A program made the position numbers and the translations under genes. The notes beneath the pieces were generated by a model. It saw only the letters and a list, made by a program, of their open reading frames with translations, searched no databases and had not been told where the DNA came from. A stretch of DNA of 39,600 bases from DTU036 sp964346475 (GTDB lineage: Bacteria; Bacillota; Clostridia; Peptostreptococcales; Acidaminobacteraceae), in NCBI GenBank assembly GCA_964346475.1, contig CAYFUM010000012.1:1-39600 (forward strand), read 5' to 3'. Shown here in pieces: positions 25,619 through 33,998 of the stretch; the stretch's first letter is position 1, and the number at the start of each line of letters is the position of its first letter.

Positions 25619-27001
25619 ATGACATGTAAAGAAGTCTATGATGATTACTCTGCCCTTGCAGGAAAGCAGGTAGAGCTAAGAGGATGGATTAAAAGAAAGA
25701 GAACCAGTTCCAATGTTGGCTTTTTTGAGCTTAGTGACGGATCTATGTTTGAGACAATTCAAATAGTCTTTGACAAAGACATTGATAATTTCAAAGAGCT
25801 AGATCACCTGGCTATTCAGTCCACCATAGAACTAGAAGGAAAGCTAGTGCCTACGCCAAAGGCAAAACAATCCTTTGAGATCCAGGCCAGCAGGATAAGG
25901 GTCCTCTTTGAAGCTGACAGGGATTACCCTCTTCAGACCAAAAGGCATAGCCTGGAATTCTTAAGAAGTTTACTGCATCTTCGTCCTAGGACCAATACCT
26001 TTATGGCGGTTTTTAGGGTAAGAAGCCTAATTAGCCAGGCTATTCATGAGTTTTTTAAGGACAGGGGCTTTGTCTATATCCACACCCCCCTTATCACAGG
26101 AACCGATGCCGAGGGGGCAGGGGAGCTCTTTAGAGTTACTACCCTGGAGCATGATAAGCTACCTCTGGACGAGGCGGGCAGGGTGGACTATGGGAAAGAC
26201 TTTTTTGGCAAGGAGAGTTTTTTAACTGTTTCAGGCCAGCTTGCCGTGGAACCCTTTGCCCTTAGCTTCGGTAAGGTCTATACCTTCGGGCCTACCTTTA
26301 GGTCTGAGAATTCCAATACAGCCAGGCATGCCTCGGAGTTTTGGATGGTGGAGCCAGAAATTAGCTTTTGTGACCTGGATTGCAACATGGAGATAGCCGA
26401 GGCCATGATGAAGCATATAGTGGCCTATGTTCTAGATAGAGCACCCCAGGAAATGGCTTTTTTCAACCAGTTTGTCGATAAGGGTCTGCTAGAAAGATTA
26501 AATAATCTTCTTGAGGAACCCTTTGGCAAAATAAGCTATACTGAAGCCATAGACCTACTGATTAAAAGTGGCAAGAAGTTTGACTATCCCGTCGAGTGGG
26601 GCTGCGATCTTCAGACAGAGCATGAGAGATACCTGGCTGAAGAGTATTTTGGTAAACCCGTCTTTGTTACCGATTATCCTGCGGAGATAAAGGCCTTCTA
26701 TATGAAGCGCAATCCCGATGGCAAAACCGTGAGAGCCATGGACCTTCTAGTTCCCGGAGTGGGAGAAATAATTGGAGGTTCACAAAGGGAGGATGATTAT
26801 GATACTCTAAAGGCAGCCATTGAGGAACGTGGTATGGCCATGGAGAACTATCAGTGGTATTTAGATTTAAGGCGTTATGGTTCAGCTGTTCACTCAGGCT
26901 ACGGCCTTGGCCTTGAACGAGCTGTTCAGTATATAACAGGCATGTCCAACATTCGCGATGTTATAGCCTATCCTCGTACACCCGGACACGCAGAATTTTA
27001 A
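25619..27001 (+). CDS. asnS: asparagine--tRNA ligase
   Basis: The 460-aa class IIb synthetase is full length. It has an N-terminal OB-fold anticodon-binding domain (about 1-105, ELRGWIKRKRTSSNVGFFEL), motif 2 FRSENSNTARHASEFWMVEPE-type sequence near 225, and motif 3 GYGLGLERAVQYITG near the C-terminus. The ISFCDL segment and absence of the Asp-type insertion favour AsnRS over AspRS, and the AAC specifier of the T-box agrees. It charges tRNA-Asn in the cytosol. Expression is controlled by the T-box. The next gene follows after nine bases and may share the transcript. Confidence 0.95.
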   Translation: MTCKEVYDDYSALAGKQVELRGWIKRKRTSSNVGFFELSDGSMFETIQIVFDKDIDNFKELDHLAIQSTIELEGKLVPTPKAKQSFEIQASRIRVLFEADRDYPLQTKRHSLEFLRSLLHLRPRTNTFMAVFRVRSLISQAIHEFFKDRGFVYIHTPLITGTDAEGAGELFRVTTLEHDKLPLDEAGRVDYGKDFFGKESFLTVSGQLAVEPFALSFGKVYTFGPTFRSENSNTARHASEFWMVEPEISFCDLDCNMEIAEAMMKHIVAYVLDRAPQEMAFFNQFVDKGLLERLNNLLEEPFGKISYTEAIDLLIKSGKKFDYPVEWGCDLQTEHERYLAEEYFGKPVFVTDYPAEIKAFYMKRNPDGKTVRAMDLLVPGVGEIIGGSQREDDYDTLKAAIEERGMAMENYQWYLDLRRYGSAVHSGYGLGLERAVQYITGMSNIRDVIAYPRTPGHAEF

Positions 27002-27010
27002 GGAGAAAAG

Positions 27011-27949
27011 ATGAAGAAAATTATAATTACAGGCGCAACAGGACAGATTGGTACGGATTTAGTCGAAAGACTAATTGAAGTATATGGCGATGACAATGTT
27101 CTTTCCTGTTCAAGAAGAGAAAGACCAGATAACTGGGTGGGAAGCCACTACGAGACACTGGATGTCACCGATGGCAAGCGCTTCTATGAATTGACCAAGA
27201 ACTTTGGTGCGGACACTATTTTACACCTGGCTGCTGTACTTTCAGCTGTAGGAGAGAGTAATCCCCAGCTACTGTGGGACATCAACGTTAATGGCCTTTA
27301 TAATTCCTTGGAAATCTCAAGAGAGCTTAATACAGCTCTATTTGTTCCAAGCTCCATTGGAGCCTTTGGACCTTCAACACCAAAGGTTGGAACTCCTCAA
27401 ACTACCCTTCAAAGACCCACCACCATGTATGGGGTGAGTAAGGTAGCTGGAGAGCTGCTTTGCGATTACTATCATAGCAAGTTTGGCATAGATACCAGGG
27501 GAGTTCGTTTTCCTGGTCTGATTTCCTACAAGGCCCTTCCCGGTGGTGGAACAACAGACTACGCAGTTCATATCTACTATGATGCTCTTGAAAAGGGCCA
27601 CTATACCTCCTTTATTGCTGAGGGTACAAAGATGGACATGATGTATATGCCTGATGCTGTGGAATCCATTATTGATTTAATGGAGGCAGATCCGAGTAAG
27701 CTAAAGGATAGAAATGCCTTCAACGTATCGGGAATGAGCTTCGATCCTGAAGAAATAAAAAGAAGTATTCAAAAACACCTGCCTGAATTTACCATGGACT
27801 ATGATGTAGATCCAGTTCGCCAGGCTATTGCTGATTCTTGGCCAGATAGTCTAGATATCAGCGCAGCCAAGGAGCAGTGGGGCTTTAATCCCAAGTATGA
27901 CCTGGCAGCTATGACCAAGGATATGCTGGAAAAATTAGCTAAGAAGTAA
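27011..27949 (+). CDS. L-threonine 3-dehydrogenase, SDR (epimerase-like) type
   Basis: The 312-aa product has an N-terminal Rossmann fold with ITGATGQIGTDL (residues 5-16), an LHLAAVLSAVGE segment and the catalytic YxxxK as YGVSK near 140. It belongs to the extended SDR group. The combination PSSIGAFGPSTPK, RFPGLISY and TTDYAVHIYYDAL is characteristic of the SDR-type threonine dehydrogenases that resemble UDP-galactose epimerase. It oxidises L-threonine with NAD to 2-amino-3-oxobutyrate, which yields glycine and acetyl-CoA by a lyase not seen here. It is nine bases after asnS with an AAGGAG site and 13 before the formimidoyltransferase gene. Confidence 0.85.
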   Translation: MKKIIITGATGQIGTDLVERLIEVYGDDNVLSCSRRERPDNWVGSHYETLDVTDGKRFYELTKNFGADTILHLAAVLSAVGESNPQLLWDINVNGLYNSLEISRELNTALFVPSSIGAFGPSTPKVGTPQTTLQRPTTMYGVSKVAGELLCDYYHSKFGIDTRGVRFPGLISYKALPGGGTTDYAVHIYYDALEKGHYTSFIAEGTKMDMMYMPDAVESIIDLMEADPSKLKDRNAFNVSGMSFDPEEIKRSIQKHLPEFTMDYDVDPVRQAIADSWPDSLDISAAKEQWGFNPKYDLAAMTKDMLEKLAKK

Positions 27950-27962
27950 TTGGGAGTAAATA

Positions 27963-28859
27963 ATGAAGGGAAGACTTTTAGAGTGTGTTCCAAATTTTAG
28001 CGAGGGTAGAAGGGCTGAAGTCGTTGAAGAAATCCTTGACACCCTAAGGGCTAAGGAGGGATTAAAACTTTTGGATTACAGCTCGGACAAGGACCATAAT
28101 CGCACAGTGGTAACCCTGGTAGGGACGCCTGAAGCACTTTTAGAGCACCTGCCTTCCTTTGTCGCTAAGGCCAAAGAACTTATAGACCTCAGAAGCCATG
28201 AAGGCCAGCACCCTAGGATGGGGGCTGTTGATGTCATGCCCTTTGTCCCAATTAAGGGAATCAGCATGGAGGAGACCGTGGACTTTAGTAAGCAGGTTGC
28301 CAGTAAAATCCATGAGAAGCTGGATATTCCCATATTCCTCTACGAAGAATCTGCCTCTGCTCCCCATAGGAAAAACCTGGCTAGCCTTCGTAAGGGACAA
28401 TTTGAAGCCATGGGGGAAAAGCTTAAAACCGATGAATTTAGGCCAGATTTTGGAGATAGGCTGCATGAGAGTTTTGGCATAATGGCAGTGGGAGCCAGGC
28501 CCTATTTAGTAGCCTTTAATGTGAATTTAAATACCAACAACCTGGAAATAGCCAATACTATAGCAAAAAATGTCCGCCATATAAGTGGGGGACTGCGTTA
28601 TGTCAAGGGCATGGGAGTTTCTCTAGAAGAAAGAAAACAGGTCCAGGTTTCTATGAACCTTACGGACTTTACCAAGACCCCTATCCATAGGGTTTTCGAG
28701 CTAATAAAAATTGAAGCCCAGCGCTATGGGGTTTCTGTGGTAGGTAGTGAGATTATAGGACTCTTACCTATGGCTGCTCTTGTTAATAGTGCAGCCTGGT
28801 ATCTACAGGTTGAGGATTTTGAGATCAGTCAGGTTCTTGAATCTCAGCTTCTAGATTAG
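27963..28859 (+). CDS. glutamate formimidoyltransferase (stand-alone)
   Basis: The 298-aa product matches the N- and middle domains of formiminotransferase. It has LLECVPNFSEGR at the start, SDKDHNRTVVTLVG near 40, EGQHPRMGAVDVMPFVP and VGARPYLVAFNVNLNT. It transfers the formimino group from formiminoglutamate, or possibly formiminoglycine in purine fermenters, to tetrahydrofolate. The cyclodeaminase is a separate gene just downstream, unlike the fused animal enzyme. A terminator-like hairpin lies between them. Given the purine-linked island nearby, formiminoglycine is worth considering, but the sequence does not decide it. Confidence 0.9.
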   Translation: MKGRLLECVPNFSEGRRAEVVEEILDTLRAKEGLKLLDYSSDKDHNRTVVTLVGTPEALLEHLPSFVAKAKELIDLRSHEGQHPRMGAVDVMPFVPIKGISMEETVDFSKQVASKIHEKLDIPIFLYEESASAPHRKNLASLRKGQFEAMGEKLKTDEFRPDFGDRLHESFGIMAVGARPYLVAFNVNLNTNNLEIANTIAKNVRHISGGLRYVKGMGVSLEERKQVQVSMNLTDFTKTPIHRVFELIKIEAQRYGVSVVGSEIIGLLPMAALVNSAAWYLQVEDFEISQVLESQLLD

Positions 28860-28868
28860 AAAAAATAA

Positions 28869-28898
28869 AGGGTCAGGCCTAGGTCTGGCTCTTTTTTT
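28869..28898 (+). terminator. terminator-like hairpin between formimidoyltransferase and cyclodeaminase genes
   Basis: AGGGTCAG (28869-28876) pairs with CTGGCTCT (28885-28892) with two G-U pairs, followed by a run of seven T's. It may cut or attenuate read-through into the cyclodeaminase gene, for which no clear independent promoter is seen. Confidence 0.65.
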
Positions 28899-28964
28899 AA
28901 AAGTCTGGACTTGCCCAGAGGGAAGGCCATTAGACCTATTAAAAGATATAATACAGGGGGAAAA

Positions 28965-29582
28965 ATGTTTTTAGAAATGAAAGTCAGAGAATTTGTTGAT
29001 TTAGTAGCTTCCGATGCTCCAGTACCAGGAGGAGGTAGCGTCAGTGCCTTGGTGGCTGGAATCTCAGCTGCCCTACTAGAGATGGTTACCAATCTAACAA
29101 TAGGTAGAAAAAAGTATGCTGAGCACGAAGAAGAGATGCAAAAGCTCAGGGTGGAATTTATTGAGTTAAGGGAAAAATTCCTGGAGCTTATGGAGGAGGA
29201 TGCGGCCAGCTATGAGGTAGTCATGAAGGCCTTTACTCTACCCAAGAGCACCGATGAGGAGAAGATTCTAAGGTCCCAGGCTATTCAAGATGGCCTATAT
29301 GGTGCGGCTCTGATACCACTGGAGGTTGCTAAAACCTGTCTTTTGACAATGGAGAGTGTTGAAGAGGTCCTTGTAAAAGGAAACAAGAGTGCCTACAGCG
29401 ATGTCAAGGTGGCAGGAGTCATGCTCAGAAGTGCCCTATACGGGGCCTGTTATAATGTTCAAATTAACATTGAGGGATTAAAGGATGCAGACAGGGCCTT
29501 AGAACTTGAAAAAGAAATTGACAAGCTGAGAAAAGCAGCCGATGAAATTGAAGAAAGGATTAGACAAAAGGAGGTAGTCTAA
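28965..29582 (+). CDS. fchA: formimidotetrahydrofolate cyclodeaminase
   Basis: The product is 205 aa from ATG 28965. An in-frame ATG at 28911 is rejected because AGGGGG at 28955-28960 fits the later start and the protein then begins MFLEMKVREFVDLVASDAPVPGGGS as in the family. The PGGGSVSALV motif near residue 20 and the all-helical remainder are typical of FchA. It converts 5-formimino-tetrahydrofolate to methenyl-tetrahydrofolate and ammonia, acting directly after the upstream transferase. Its stop codon overlaps the degV-like start (TAATG). Confidence 0.88.
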   Translation: MFLEMKVREFVDLVASDAPVPGGGSVSALVAGISAALLEMVTNLTIGRKKYAEHEEEMQKLRVEFIELREKFLELMEEDAASYEVVMKAFTLPKSTDEEKILRSQAIQDGLYGAALIPLEVAKTCLLTMESVEEVLVKGNKSAYSDVKVAGVMLRSALYGACYNVQINIEGLKDADRALELEKEIDKLRKAADEIEERIRQKEVV

Positions 29583-30400
29583 TGAGAATAGTCTCTGACA
29601 GCAGTCTAGATATACGCCCCCCCTTGGAGGAGGTGGATTTAGTAGTAATTCCCTTTGTCATAACCTTTGATGAAAGTGAGTGGCGAGACCTAGACTGGTC
29701 CCAGCTACCAGACTATGAAGCGGAAATGAAGAAAAGTCAGAACTTCAAGACCGCTTGTCCTTCGCCCAACGAATGGCTAGAAGCCTTTAAGGATGCCAAG
29801 GGACCAATTTTTGGTATAACGATATCCTCAAGATTAAGTGGAAGCTACAATGCAGCCCTAGTGGGAAAAGAACTCTACTACGAAATGGGCGGAAAAGAAG
29901 AGATCCATATAGTTGACAGTAAGAGCGCAGGGGGAGGTCCTTCCCTGATCTTCTATAAACTCCAAGAACTGTTTAACCAGGGCAAGAGCTTTGAGGAAAT
30001 AGTTGAGGCAATAGAGGCCTATAGAGATTCAATGAAGACAATGTTTGTGTCGGAAAGCCTTGATAATCTGGCCAAGGCAGGCAGGCTCTCCAACATAAAG
30101 CACAAAATAGCCAAGGTAATGAATATCCTACCTGTTATGATTGAAGTAGATGGCCAGATAGTTCACAGTGCCAGTGCCAGGGGAAGCAAGAAGGCCTTCA
30201 AGAAGATGGTGGATAGTTTGATCGAATTTGAGCCCCAGGGAAAATGGTTGTCTATTAATCACTCGGGTAATGAGAAGTGGGCAAACTATGTTAAGGAAGA
30301 ACTGGAAAAAGCTGGTGTGACAAGGATATTTTTCCAAAGGACAACCCTACTCAATACGCTATATTTAGACCTAAATGGTGTTATAGTCTCTTTAGCTTAG
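29582..30400 (+). CDS. DegV-family fatty-acid-binding protein
   Basis: The 272-aa product has the DegV layout: MRIVSDSSLDI at the start, ACPSPNEWLEAF where many members have TSQPS, ITISSRLSGSYNAA near 79 and LPVMIEVDGQIV near 180. DegV (FakB-like) proteins bind a fatty acid and, with FakA, supply acyl phosphate for phospholipid synthesis. Whether this one serves that role or only binds lipid is not clear, and no fakA gene is in the window. Its start overlaps the fchA stop, so it is translated with the folate genes, and nine bases separate it from the amidase gene. Confidence 0.82.
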   Translation: MRIVSDSSLDIRPPLEEVDLVVIPFVITFDESEWRDLDWSQLPDYEAEMKKSQNFKTACPSPNEWLEAFKDAKGPIFGITISSRLSGSYNAALVGKELYYEMGGKEEIHIVDSKSAGGGPSLIFYKLQELFNQGKSFEEIVEAIEAYRDSMKTMFVSESLDNLAKAGRLSNIKHKIAKVMNILPVMIEVDGQIVHSASARGSKKAFKKMVDSLIEFEPQGKWLSINHSGNEKWANYVKEELEKAGVTRIFFQRTTLLNTLYLDLNGVIVSLA

Positions 30401-30408
30401 GAGGTAGC

Positions 30409-31305
30409 ATGTTTTTAAAGGCTGATAAAGTAATCTATGAGTTTGGGCCAGATCTTGAGGCCCACTACTATGTAAAGGCAGGCGATGAGTTTGTCGTAGA
30501 GACCAATGACTGCTTCTACCAGCAGCTTCTTTCTGAGGGGGGTTGCCTAGCTAATTTGGACATGGGCCGGGTAAATCCTGCCACGGGCCCAATTTTTGTC
30601 GAGGGTGCTGAGGTGGGAGACCTACTAAAGGTGGAGATTCTTGAGATCCAACTGGCTGATAGGGGAGTAGCTTCAGTTTTTCCAGGCATGGGCTTTCTTG
30701 CTGATAAAAATACGGAAGAAAAGAGTTTTATCCTACCTGTTGAAGAAGAAAAGGTGGACCTCTTTGGAGTTAGATTACCAGTAGAGCCTATGATTGGTGT
30801 AATTGGAGTGGCTACCAAGAAGGATTATCTTGCTACTGATACTCCAGGAGCCCACGGAGGAAATCTAGATACAAAGGATATAGGACCTGGCTCCACGATT
30901 TATTTTCCTGTAAACCAAGAGGGGGCCCTTTTGGCTCTTGGTGATTGCCACGCTATTATGGGAGATGGTGAGGTTGGAGTTACAGGACTTGAGATTGCCG
31001 CCAAGGTTAGACTTAGGCTTGATGTAATAAAGAATAAGGAGCTTCCATGGCCCCTTTTAGAGACTGAGGATAGCCTCATGCTCCTAGTCTCTGCACCGGA
31101 TATTGAGTCCGCTTTAAAGCTAGGCCTGGAGGAAACCATCCTCCTTCTTAAGAAGAGCCTGGGACTCTCCTGGAATGAAGCCACAGTACTCTCTTCTCTA
31201 GCCCTTGATGCTAGGATATCCCAGCTGGTAAATCCACAAAAGACTGTAAGATATCCAATTAAAAAAGAGATCCTCTCCATGGAGAAGATCTTGAAATCTC
31301 TTTAA
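30409..31305 (+). CDS. acetamidase/formamidase family protein
   Basis: The 298-aa product belongs to the acetamidase/formamidase family (FmdA_AmdA). It shows GRVNPATGPIFVEGAEVGDLLKV-type sequence near 44-66, the core DTPGAHGGNLDTKDIGPGS near 140, and a DCHAIMGDGEVGVTG block near 178. The last two hold the acidic and His residues expected at the metal site. Members hydrolyse formamide or acetamide to ammonia and the acid. Here it ends the formimino/folate operon, so a formamide-like one-carbon product is an attractive substrate, but this is inference. An AGGAGG site precedes the ATG, and a short terminator follows. Confidence 0.85.
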   Translation: MFLKADKVIYEFGPDLEAHYYVKAGDEFVVETNDCFYQQLLSEGGCLANLDMGRVNPATGPIFVEGAEVGDLLKVEILEIQLADRGVASVFPGMGFLADKNTEEKSFILPVEEEKVDLFGVRLPVEPMIGVIGVATKKDYLATDTPGAHGGNLDTKDIGPGSTIYFPVNQEGALLALGDCHAIMGDGEVGVTGLEIAAKVRLRLDVIKNKELPWPLLETEDSLMLLVSAPDIESALKLGLEETILLLKKSLGLSWNEATVLSSLALDARISQLVNPQKTVRYPIKKEILSMEKILKSL

Positions 31306-31324
31306 GCCCTTAGGGGCTTTTTTT
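31304..31324. terminator. terminator after the amidase operon
   Basis: AAGCCC (31304-31309) pairs with GGGCTT (31314-31319) and is followed by T's to 31324. The minus-strand MATE gene ends inside it. Confidence 0.75.
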
Positions 31325-32687
31325 ATAGGGCCTTGCTCTTCCAATTTCCTCTTCGGTAGAAGTACATGGTAAGAAGAGAACCTAGAACCCAGGTTATAAG
31401 TAGGGATATGAAGATGCTTTCTGGTCTACCCACAGGGTATTCTGGGCTTCTGGTCAGATAGCTTAGTCCATAGGCCAGGGGTACCCTGACAGCCAGGGTA
31501 ATAAAGATGGATATCCACATAGGGGTCACGGTATCACCTGCTCCCCGCATGACTCCTCCCAGGGACTGGGTGATGCTAAAGAAGATATAGCCTGGAGCTA
31601 TAATATACATTAACTTTAGTGCGTAGTCTGCCAGCTCAGGGGTTTGTGTAAAGAGCATCATGAGCTGGTGGCCAAAAATAAGGATTATAGCAGTAAGACC
31701 TATGGAACTAAAAAGTGCCAGTAGGGTCCCTTCCTTGGTACCCTGAATAACCCTATCTAACTTACCAGCCCCGACATTTTGTCCAGTATAGGTCGTCATG
31801 GCAAAACCAAAGGAAAAGTTAGGTAGCATGGCTAGGCCATCGACCCTCATGACCATGAGGTTGGCTGCTATAAAATAGGGTCCAAACTGATTGGAGAGGG
31901 ACTGGACTAGGAGCATAGCCAGGCTGAAAATACCCTGGGTGGCTCCCGAAGGAAGACCTAGACTTAGCATCTGGGAGAGGTATTCTTTGTGGATCCTGAA
32001 GCTCTTTCTATTTATTGTAAAAATATCGCTAAAGGTCATGAGCTTTCTAAAGGCGAGAAGGGAAGATATGCCCTGGGCAATGACAGTTGCCAGGGAAACG
32101 CCTGCTACTCCCATGTTAAAGTAGATAACAAAAACCAGGTCTAGAACAATATTTATAACAGTAGAGATCAAAAGATAGTAGAGACTACTAAGGGAGTCTC
32201 CCAGACCTCTAAGGATTCCCGAGAGGATGTTGAAGTAGGCCATGCCGGCTATACCCATCATTAGAATTCCCAAATAGTCCTTAGCCCAGTCTAGGATCTC
32301 GGCAGGTGTATTTATTAGTTCTAGAAAAAAAGGAACCACAAAGGGGGCAAGAATCATTAAGAAAATGCTGGAGAAGGCTGTGATGACAACTGCTGTTGCA
32401 ATGGAATTTTCCAGTTCCAGCCTTTTTTTAGCTCCAAAATACTGGCTAACCATAATGTTGACGCCGGTGCTAATACCAACAAAAAAAATGATTAAGAAGT
32501 TTAAAAGAGGTCCAGATGCACCGACAGCAGCCAGAGCATTGTCCCCCACATATTTGCCAACTACTATTGAGTCGACGGTATTATAGAGATGTTGGGCAAG
32601 ATTTCCCAGGAGAAGGGGCAGGGAAAAGGCCAAAATCCTCTGCCAGGGCTTGCCTTGGGTAAGGTCTTTACGGTCAATGTTGTTCAT
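31323..32687 (-). CDS. MATE-family efflux transporter
   Basis: The product is 454 aa from the ATG at 32687. A longer in-frame start at 32732 would add a basic, unconserved leader overlapping the upstream gene, whereas AAGGAGG lies just before the chosen ATG. It has twelve predicted membrane segments in two similar halves, with family markers ILAFSLPLLLGNLAQHLYNTVDSIVVGKYVG and GQNVGAGKLDRVIQGT-type loops (residues shown in part). MATE proteins export cationic drugs or metabolites in exchange for sodium or protons. It is probably co-transcribed with the AI-2E-type gene one base upstream. The substrate is unknown. Confidence 0.9.
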   Translation of the reverse strand: MNNIDRKDLTQGKPWQRILAFSLPLLLGNLAQHLYNTVDSIVVGKYVGDNALAAVGASGPLLNFLIIFFVGISTGVNIMVSQYFGAKKRLELENSIATAVVITAFSSIFLMILAPFVVPFFLELINTPAEILDWAKDYLGILMMGIAGMAYFNILSGILRGLGDSLSSLYYLLISTVINIVLDLVFVIYFNMGVAGVSLATVIAQGISSLLAFRKLMTFSDIFTINRKSFRIHKEYLSQMLSLGLPSGATQGIFSLAMLLVQSLSNQFGPYFIAANLMVMRVDGLAMLPNFSFGFAMTTYTGQNVGAGKLDRVIQGTKEGTLLALFSSIGLTAIILIFGHQLMMLFTQTPELADYALKLMYIIAPGYIFFSITQSLGGVMRGAGDTVTPMWISIFITLAVRVPLAYGLSYLTRSPEYPVGRPESIFISLLITWVLGSLLTMYFYRRGNWKSKAL

Positions 32688-32688
32688 T

Positions 32689-33759
32689 TTATCCCTCCTT
32701 GATTTCCTCTTGGCTCTTGAAGCTTTTACCATTTATGATGCTAGTAGCTATTACTAGAATTATGACTCCTAGAATTATACCAGTAACACCTAGAAGTTTA
32801 AAGCCTAAATATATGGTCAGGAGGGTTATTAAGGGATTAATGCCAATCTGTTGACCTATTAATCTAGGTTCAACAATCTGCCTTACCGCTACTATGATTA
32901 CGTAGAGCAGGATAGTTAAAAAGGATTTTAAAAAATTCTGTGTCAATAGATAGTATAGACTCATGGGCCAGAGCACAGCTCCAGATCCAAAAAGAGGTAG
33001 TGCATCAAATAGGGCCAGCCCTAAGCCCAGAGGAATGGGATAAGGCACCCTTATTAGGATAAACAAGAAAATAGAAAGGACCAGGGATATGCCCATGATA
33101 ACAAGCTGGGCCTTTAGCCAGGATCTAAGGCCAATATTTACCGATTTATTAAAATCTACTATGATATTCTGGCTCCAGCGATATTTATCCAGCTTTTCCT
33201 TTAAATAGTCCATAAACTTATCATAATCCGAGCTTAAATAGTAGGAGCTCATTAAGGTGAAAATTAAAAAGATAAGGGATGAAGGAAGAATTCTTGCAGC
33301 TGTAAAAATTTTGCCACCAAAGTCAAATTCTTTTAGAGAGAGGAGACCACCGTCCTGGATATCTAGGAGGAAGCCTTCAAAGCTCTTGGTTATCAAATTT
33401 GGGTAGTGGCTTTGTAGGTTATAATAAATATCTTTAAAGCTGGTAGAAAAAAACTCAACCATAAGATCAATATAGCTTCCTGCAAAGGAAATGCCAGCTC
33501 TGGCTAGATTAAATATCATATAAATGAGTAGAATCAGGCTTGCAAATATAAGTATTATAGAAGTCAGAGAAGCCAAGGCGCCGGGGAATCCCAGTTTGGA
33601 CAGTCTTTTTTTAAGTGGATTTGCTATGATCGCTATAAAAAAACCTATGACAAAGGGCATGAGAAGTCCTAGAAGGACAAAGGAAAATCTAACTAGGCTA
33701 AATACTCCAAAAATCAAAAGGATAAAAATAAAAAGTTTATTCATCAAGGGGCTGTTCAT
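32689..33759 (-). CDS. AI-2E/YtvI-family integral membrane protein
   Basis: The 356-aa protein has about eight membrane segments. The pattern includes an N-terminal hairpin, a long central amphipathic stretch (about 85-140), and a C-terminal block with DALPLFGSGAVLWPMSLYYL and RQIVEPRLIGQQIGINPL. The latter is the signature of the AI-2E (TqsA/PerM) family. The YtvI group in Firmicutes is linked to sporulation, but members also act in other transport roles, including Na/H antiport. The window does not show whether this organism sporulates. A GGAGG site precedes the ATG, and a minus-strand TATAAT lies at 33836-33841 without a good -35. Confidence 0.85.
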   Translation of the reverse strand: MNSPLMNKLFIFILLIFGVFSLVRFSFVLLGLLMPFVIGFFIAIIANPLKKRLSKLGFPGALASLTSIILIFASLILLIYMIFNLARAGISFAGSYIDLMVEFFSTSFKDIYYNLQSHYPNLITKSFEGFLLDIQDGGLLSLKEFDFGGKIFTAARILPSSLIFLIFTLMSSYYLSSDYDKFMDYLKEKLDKYRWSQNIIVDFNKSVNIGLRSWLKAQLVIMGISLVLSIFLFILIRVPYPIPLGLGLALFDALPLFGSGAVLWPMSLYYLLTQNFLKSFLTILLYVIIVAVRQIVEPRLIGQQIGINPLITLLTIYLGFKLLGVTGIILGVIILVIATSIINGKSFKSQEEIKEG

Positions 33760-33955
33760 TGTAACCTCCAGTGGGATCCACTTCTAAAAGCATAAGTTCC
33801 TGTAGTCTAATTACCCAATTAAATTACTATTATGGATTATAATCTATAAAAGATTGAATAGATAGCTTTTTAAATTGAACTAGCCTAGTTAAATCCTTTT
33901 TCCCCTTGTCGATATAGGGGGGAACTCTAAAATAGAGGAATTAGCCCTGGTTATC

Positions 33956-33964
33956 TGCTATAAT
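33956..33964 (+). promoter_or_regulatory. extended -10 promoter of the threonine aldolase operon
   Basis: TGCTATAAT ends at 33964, giving a start near 33971, sixteen bases before the AGGAGG site (33987-33992) that serves the GTG start. No good -35 is seen. The rest of the 239-base gap (33760-33998) holds only the weak minus-strand -10 noted for the AI-2E gene and a short CCCC/GGGG hairpin. Confidence 0.5.
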
Positions 33965-33998
33965 AGTTTTATAAAGAAGCGAAATAAGGAGGTTTAAA

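Noticed and set aside
32688..32732. Longer start for the MATE gene
   Set aside because: The extra 15 residues are basic, unlike the family, and overlap the upstream coding end; AAGGAGG precedes the inner ATG.
33905..33924. CCCC/GGGG hairpin upstream of the threonine aldolase gene
   Set aside because: The stem is short and no T-run follows it on the plus strand; not supported as a terminator or riboswitch.
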